A stretch of DNA of 64,000 bases from Saksenaea vasiformis B4078 (Eukaryota > Mucoromycota > Mucoromycetes > Mucorales > Saksenaeaceae), in assembly GCA_000697055.1 (NCBI GenBank), contig JNDT01001166.1, positions 1-64,000 of the forward strand, written 5' to 3'. Position 1 is the first letter of the stretch. Every line of letters begins with the position of its first letter. Shown one piece after another: positions 59,818 to 64,000 of this stretch. The notes under the pieces were generated by a model. It did no database searches and was not told where the DNA came from. It was given only the letters and a program-made list of their open reading frames with translations. A program made the position numbers and the translations under genes.

Positions 59818-60563
59818 ATGCTCTCAAAACGAAAAGGAAACTTGGGCAGCAGCAGTAGTACGATCACGATATCCGCGACTGAGGTCAATACGGAGCGAGC
59901 GTTTGACCATATGCTACATAATATATAATCATATCTATTAAGGTGATCCCAGCGAAGAGCGCAAAAGACGGCGTCGTAACAGAGGAGAAGAAAAAGAGAC
60001 AAGAAATCAGTAAAGCCAAAGACGTACCTCGTGGTATATGGGACCTGGCTGACAAGCCAGGCAATGTATCTCCTGGAGCTACTCAAAAGGCTATCGGTCG
60101 AGGAAAAAACGTGGTAGATCGCTGAAAGGACTACGCAATTTCTCACTTCGACGAAATAGCTCTGGCTACAGAAATTACCATGGAAGAGGATACCGGAAGT
60201 CAGGAAAAGAGACATATTCGGACATGCACAGCAAAACTGTGTAAACTTTTGCGGGATGACCTACCAGAGGAAATCGCCCAGCTCTTTAATGAGCGAGTAG
60301 CATCTGCATCTACCCAGATCTCAGACGATATGTCAGAACTTGCGGTCATAATACGAGCCACAATGATGAAGTATGTGGTTCCCAGTGGCGAAAAATTCAT
60401 GATACCATCAACCCCAAAGACGGCTGTTCGAGGTACATCGCTTCCGGACAAGTCAGGATCCGTGCCCATATTTCCACCCGCAACACATCCCACGACAGGA
60501 AATTGCGCTTCTACAGCAACAGCGACAGCCATTTGTTTGCTCCGACATATAAATTTTGCATAG
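59818..60563 (+). CDS. Hypothetical 207-aa basic protein (3 exons)
   Basis: Exons 59818-59883, 59943-60096 and 60160-60563 join through introns of 59 and 63 nt with GT-AG ends, and the sum is a whole number of codons (208 with stop). The N-terminus is Ser/Thr-rich after MLSKRKGN, the middle is charged (TEEKKKRQEISKAKDVPRGI), and the last exon has an amphipathic helix-like LCKLLRDDLPEEIAQLFNERV, then a Pro/Thr-rich tail. I do not recognise it. The pyrimidine-rich leader and closed frame support a real gene. It abuts the tandem repeats at 60.6 kb, and the tail could be disturbed by the repeat. Confidence 0.45.
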
Positions 60564-60599
60564 GAGGTAGTTCATTTTACTTTAAGTCAGGGAATAGTT

Positions 60600-61100
60600 T
60601 ACGCCTGGATGACCTGCCCTTTGCATTCAGGTGCCTCAATAATAGTTTCTCAAAATCCTGTCAGAAGAAGTAAAAATTATCTCGAAACAAGTAAGAGATT
60701 CCATTGAAACAAGGACATCATTTCTGCATTGAGGTGTCTCAATGGTCGTTCATCATTATTATGATATCAATTCGGAATCAATAAAAATGTCTCAAGATAA
60801 GGGAAGTGTTCAGTTGAAGGAAAAATGTCGCTTTGCATTGAGGCACTTCAGTGGTGATTTCTCGCCATTGATTTGGAAGCAGTAAAAACGTCTCGAGATA
60901 AGGAACATATTCCATTGACCATCGTTTTGCATTAAGATGTTTCAGTGATGGTTTTTCAGCATTCCATTGGATGGCGTGAAAATTTCTCAAGATAGGGAAA
61001 ATGTTCCGTTGAAACATGAACACTCATCATTGCATTGAAGTACTTCAGCGATGGTGTCTCGGGGTCCTCTCAGTAAGAGTAAAATGTCTCGAGATAAGAA
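60600..61100 (+). repeat. Degenerate ~100-bp tandem array (5 units)
   Basis: Units start at about 60621, 60724, 60833, 60927 and 61030, spaced 94-109 bp. Each begins TTTGCATTGAGGTGTTTCAG-like, has a ...CATTGGAAGCAGTAAAAAT centre and then TGTCTCGAGATAAGGAACA. One unit of the same kind occurs at 29472-29580. The array runs directly into the body of repeat copy 5. Confidence 0.85.
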
Positions 61101-61680
61101 CAGGTGTCATCCAGTATGACCCGTGCTTAAACGCACGCATAATCCATTTTCAAATCTTTGGCTCTTGCCTTTCAAGAAGACATCCCCAGTAAGGACGTCA
61201 GTTTATATACATACAGGATTACTGATGGTTTACGTCCATTCTTTAGCCTGCATGACCTCTGTCCCGAACCGTCCCGGCTGTGGTGTGGCCTATTGTTCAC
61301 TAGTAGGGTAAACAAATGTCGTCACGCGCAGACTCACTCAACTTCCAACGACAAACTTCGCCAGATGCTGTACCGCTTCAAGTCTTCCGCACGGCATCAA
61401 AACCCAACCTGGTGCCTGTATCACTATAATCTCTCCTGCCGCTGCTACCGCGTCAGATGCGGAGCAGGCTGCCATCAGAGGATGGCTATGCCCTTCGGTG
61501 GTTAAGTGAATTGACGTCAAAGCATCTTCCATTCTCTAACCGTGAATCGTTGGTTAGCCATTCCGTGTTCCTAATGCTTATTGAACAAATTTTTATGCTA
61601 ATCTATACAAATTTTGCGTCCATGAAGAGTAGTATTTAGATGACAAAAACGTGTATCCTGTATTCGTATTTTTAGTGGAG
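61100..61680 (+). repeat. Dispersed repeat family, copy 5
   Basis: Body of the element: CCGTGCTTAAACGCACGCAT, TTTGGCTCTTGCC, AAGGACGTCAGTTTATATAC, TTTAGCCTGCATGACC, CTGTCCCGAACCGT, CGCCAGATGCTGTACCGC, the GC-rich centre, AAGTGAATTGACGTCAAA, AACCGTGAATCG and TTTTGCGTCCATGA. Same order as copies 1 and 3. Open frames here (60-115 codons) are not conserved as proteins between copies. Confidence 0.75.
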
Positions 61681-62671
61681 AAGTTGCCAAAAACAGAACT
61701 GGAGATTGCCTATTCTCAGGAAAACGGATTTTAATCTTCTAAAAAAGAAAGATGATTGCAGAAAACTCGGAGAAAAGTTCAGAAAAAGTAGCTGAGGTAG
61801 AATTCCTTGATCCCAGTCTTACCTAAGCTCCTCTTCAAAGTTGACCTTACCCTTTCCGTCAAGTGCGGAGTAGAAAGTGTCCATAATAACGACGGATACG
61901 AGGACACAACAGCTTCGATAGACTATCCATTTCTCGACTACGTAGAAATTTGCGTTATCTGTGCAAATAACAAATCCTTGCGGGAGCATTGCATGATATT
62001 ACTCTTAAATATTTATTTTGCCTTTCAGCTCTTGCCAGGCTCAAGGTAATCTTAACCTGCGTGGGACAAATGGTATTGCAGAAATTAATATGATACAGGA
62101 TTTTACGGCCAACTCCGTGCATTCACCAAGCTTTTCTGTGTACGTCGGGAACCGATTTCGCGCAATTCACGAAAATACTTCGTGCTTATTCTTAGCAAAA
62201 CACCTACGTCAGTATACACTTATTTCATAAGTGAAATTTTTTTTATCATGGTCCTCTTTTTAGGAGAGACTTCAAGGAAACCCATAATCGCTGGATATAT
62301 CCCAGTAATATCTTGTTATATGCGATTGAAGAATACTATGCTTAATGAATTACTTTTGTGAAGCGCACATATTTGCTCGACGAAATACACGGATTTGCTG
62401 TGTGACATGCACGGATTTGGTTTCCAACATGCACAATGGGATCGTTGCCGATGACGCGAAGACGATGGAGGATGTGGTTACCCGCCTTTGGTTTCGCTAG
62501 TTTTCTTCAAACTCATCGACTTTTCGATTTATCCTTATCTTTATTGTTTTCCTTTGTTTCTCTATGTTCTAATTTCCCGACGTCGTCCTTCGAAAAGAAA
62601 AGCTACTACCCTTCCCTTTGAAAGAGATAGATGGTGTGGATCAAAATTCTACGAATAAAGTAAGAGCTCCG
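61681..62671. other. Gap with no supported gene
   Basis: Short frames only (up to 80 codons at 61807-62049). No recognisable motif. Confidence 0.4.
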
Positions 62672-63055
62672 ATGGCCAATATCACATCTCACGAAGTCGA
62701 AGCGGAGGAGGCAACACCACTTGTGTTGGGTACGCCACACAACCGCCATAGGTACGACGTTGTAGCTCAAAAGCAATCCGAGACTTTTTTATAGTATCTT
62801 TAATACACCAAAGAAAAGCTTAATTTGCGAGGCTATATCCACTACTTAACTTCTCTCATTTTAAAACTGAAAGTCGAAGGACATTCTTCGACTCCAGGCG
62901 GTCAAATTGTATGGCTTTATCTTTACTGTCAGAAACCATTTGTTTGCTTATGTCCTACTTTCCCAACTTACAGGTCGATACCATCTGCAATTGATCTTCC
63001 ATTAATGTCACAATTAGCAAGAGACGCTGTCAGCGCTCATGTGAGGGGAGTATAA
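62672..63055 (+). CDS. Possible small spliced gene, unrecognised
   Basis: An ATG exon 62672-62751 (MANITSHEVEAEEATPLVLG) ends in a GT donor at phase 2. An acceptor CAG at 62971-62973 opens an exon in the matching phase (SIPSAIDLPLMSQLARDAVSA) that reaches a TAA at 63053-63055. Joined directly they give 53 aa, but the 222-nt gap is longer than other introns here, so a middle exon may be missing. Not recognised. It converges on the small minus-strand gene at 63161. Confidence 0.3.
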
Positions 63056-63160
63056 CATAGTATTTCGTATTAATTTCCGCACTTTAGTCTCAAGTATGAA
63101 CTTTAAGTACTGCAGGGTTGTACAGTTAGGGTTCATTGGTATTTTGTAGGTGAATAATGA

Positions 63161-63471
63161 TTAGATGGGAATGACACCGCTATCTACGGTGCTTTCGCCT
63201 TTTACGGTTTCCCGACTTCGAGTAGGAATGGGAGGGCCGCAAGCAAACTTGTTAAACCTTTTGCGTGACTCAATCACCTCAATCTCCTCACTCCCATGCC
63301 GTCTATGTTCCGCCGCAGAATAAAGGTTCTCCACCGTCTCTTGTACAATAGCCTAGAAAATAAAATGTAAATGTACTTCATAGAACTGCTAACATTTACT
63401 TTTAACTGCAGGAATCTCTCAACGATCGCAGGGATCAAAGATACGTCGCTTGGCGAGCTCATAAGGTGCAT
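63161..63471 (-). CDS. Small helical protein, 87 aa or longer, unrecognised
   Basis: Exon 63471-63400 (MHLMSSPSDVSLIPAIVERF..) joins exon 63352-63161 through a 47-nt GT-AG intron in phase 0, giving LQLKAIVQETVENLYSAAEH, then RRHGSEEIEVIESRKRFNKF and a polar tail ending GVIPI. The helical, heptad-like pattern looks like a small complex subunit. The start could lie further upstream beyond an additional intron, since candidate splice signals exist at 63500-63620. I cannot name the family. Confidence 0.5.
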
Positions 63472-63639
63472 ATCGCAAGATCAACAAGAAACAGCTGTCA
63501 AAGCAGGTCCCACTGTTGGAGAACAATAAATAAAGCCATAACTTCTAACGTAGCTGATTACAGTGTTCACAGCAACACAAGGACCAATATTGCACTAAAG
63601 AGAAAATGAAGATACGCACTTAATATACCAACCATGGCA

Positions 63640-63910
63640 GAAAGACCATACATTACTTACATGAAGTTGGTCCTCCTACGGAGGTAAAACTTTATTGGAG
63701 CGGCGAATAACATATTTCATGGTTAGTAAATGGAATGATATATTGATATCTTTTACTTAACCCCGAGGGGTATCCCGCCACTCGTACGGACGACTGCAGA
63801 GCACCAAATCCATGGTGGGTGCGACCGAGAAGGAGAAAAAGTAAAAGGCCCACTCACTCACTGCCACATGAAGTTATTTTGCCTATTTGCGTCTATAAAC
63901 TGTAAAATGT
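63640..63910 (-). repeat. Dispersed repeat family, copy 6 (minus strand, most diverged)
   Basis: On the minus strand: GGGTGCGACC, CGTCCGTACGAGTGGCGGG, GGGGTTAAGTAAAAGATATC, then ATTTACTAACCATGA and AATAAAGTTTTACCTCCGTAGG. These parallel the TTAAGTAGATTGACATC, AACCGTGGATTG and AATTTGCGTCCACCG blocks of copy 4 at the same spacing. Confidence 0.5.
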
Positions 63911-64000
63911 TAGGACGAGCATACGATCTGTTTAATTTCTTACCGCTTTGTTGTATCTTGATTCATGTCCAAATTCACCCAAAGATTTCAGGTATATGCC

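Noticed and set aside
59745..60215. 156-codon hydrophobic frame on the minus strand
   Set aside because: Antisense shadow of the plus-strand three-exon gene at 59818-60563, with no homologue recognised.
61158..61505. 115-codon frame inside repeat copy 5, with similar short frames in copies 2, 3 and 4
   Set aside because: The frames share words because the DNA is homologous, but stops and frame shifts differ between copies, so no conserved protein is shown.

Overview
The window is nuclear DNA of a filamentous fungus, most likely an early-diverging one of the Mucoromycota type. This is inferred from gene content and intron style; no marker gene settles it. Coding regions are cut by many short GT-AG introns, mostly 44-63 nt, and genes lie on both strands with no operon logic. 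I found about 20 protein genes (16 of them firm), no rRNA or convincing tRNA, and no CRISPR array. Exon joins below were worked out by eye. Where I summed exon lengths the frame closes: 602 aa for the AVT-type transporter, 179 aa for Shr3, 607 aa for Arb1/ABCF2, 221 aa for Hop2, 298 aa for adenylate kinase.

Layout. 1-2.8 kb: no firm gene, one old dispersed-repeat copy. 2.8-5.0 kb (+): vacuolar amino acid transporter. 7.7-9.7 kb (-): two ER assembly factors side by side, a Vma22/CCDC115-type V-ATPase assembly factor and a Shr3-type permease chaperone. 11.5-15.4 kb (+): large ArAE/BRE4-like membrane protein. 15.5-16.2 kb: repeats. 16.5-18.4 kb (+): ABC-F ATPase of the Arb1/ABCF2 type. 18.4-18.6 kb: palindromic MITE-like element. 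18.7-21.0 kb (+): two tandem paralogues of an unrecognised secreted family. 21.6-26.2 kb (-): coiled-coil/SH3BGR protein, then an alpha/beta-hydrolase fused to a dual-specificity phosphatase. 26.7-28.8 kb (+): GABA/choline-type permease. 29.4-30.1 kb: repeat copy. 30.6-31.6 kb (+): meiotic Hop2. 32.2-33.3 kb (-): PAP2 lipid phosphatase. 35.4-38.9 kb: tandem duplication carrying two small secreted cysteine-rich peptide genes. 41.9-43.0 kb (+): mitochondrial-type adenylate kinase. 43.7-45.8 kb (-): aspartyl aminopeptidase. 48.3-51.7 kb (+): hybrid histidine kinase. 52.0-54.9 kb (-): Prp6 splicing factor. 56.0-58.8 kb (+): SH3-RA scaffold. 59.8-64 kb: three small unrecognised genes among repeats.

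Housekeeping genes (Arb1, Prp6, Adk, Dnpep, Vma22, Shr3, Hop2) are interleaved with accessory segments. The accessory parts are the secreted tandem pair at 18.7-21.0 kb, the cysteine-rich duplicon at 35.4-38.9 kb, and a six-copy, strongly diverged repeat family whose 5' end carries tandem arrays of differing unit length. Several genes concern membrane transport and its assembly (AVT transporter, ArAE protein, APC permease, Shr3, Vma22), but nothing in the sequence shows them to be co-regulated.
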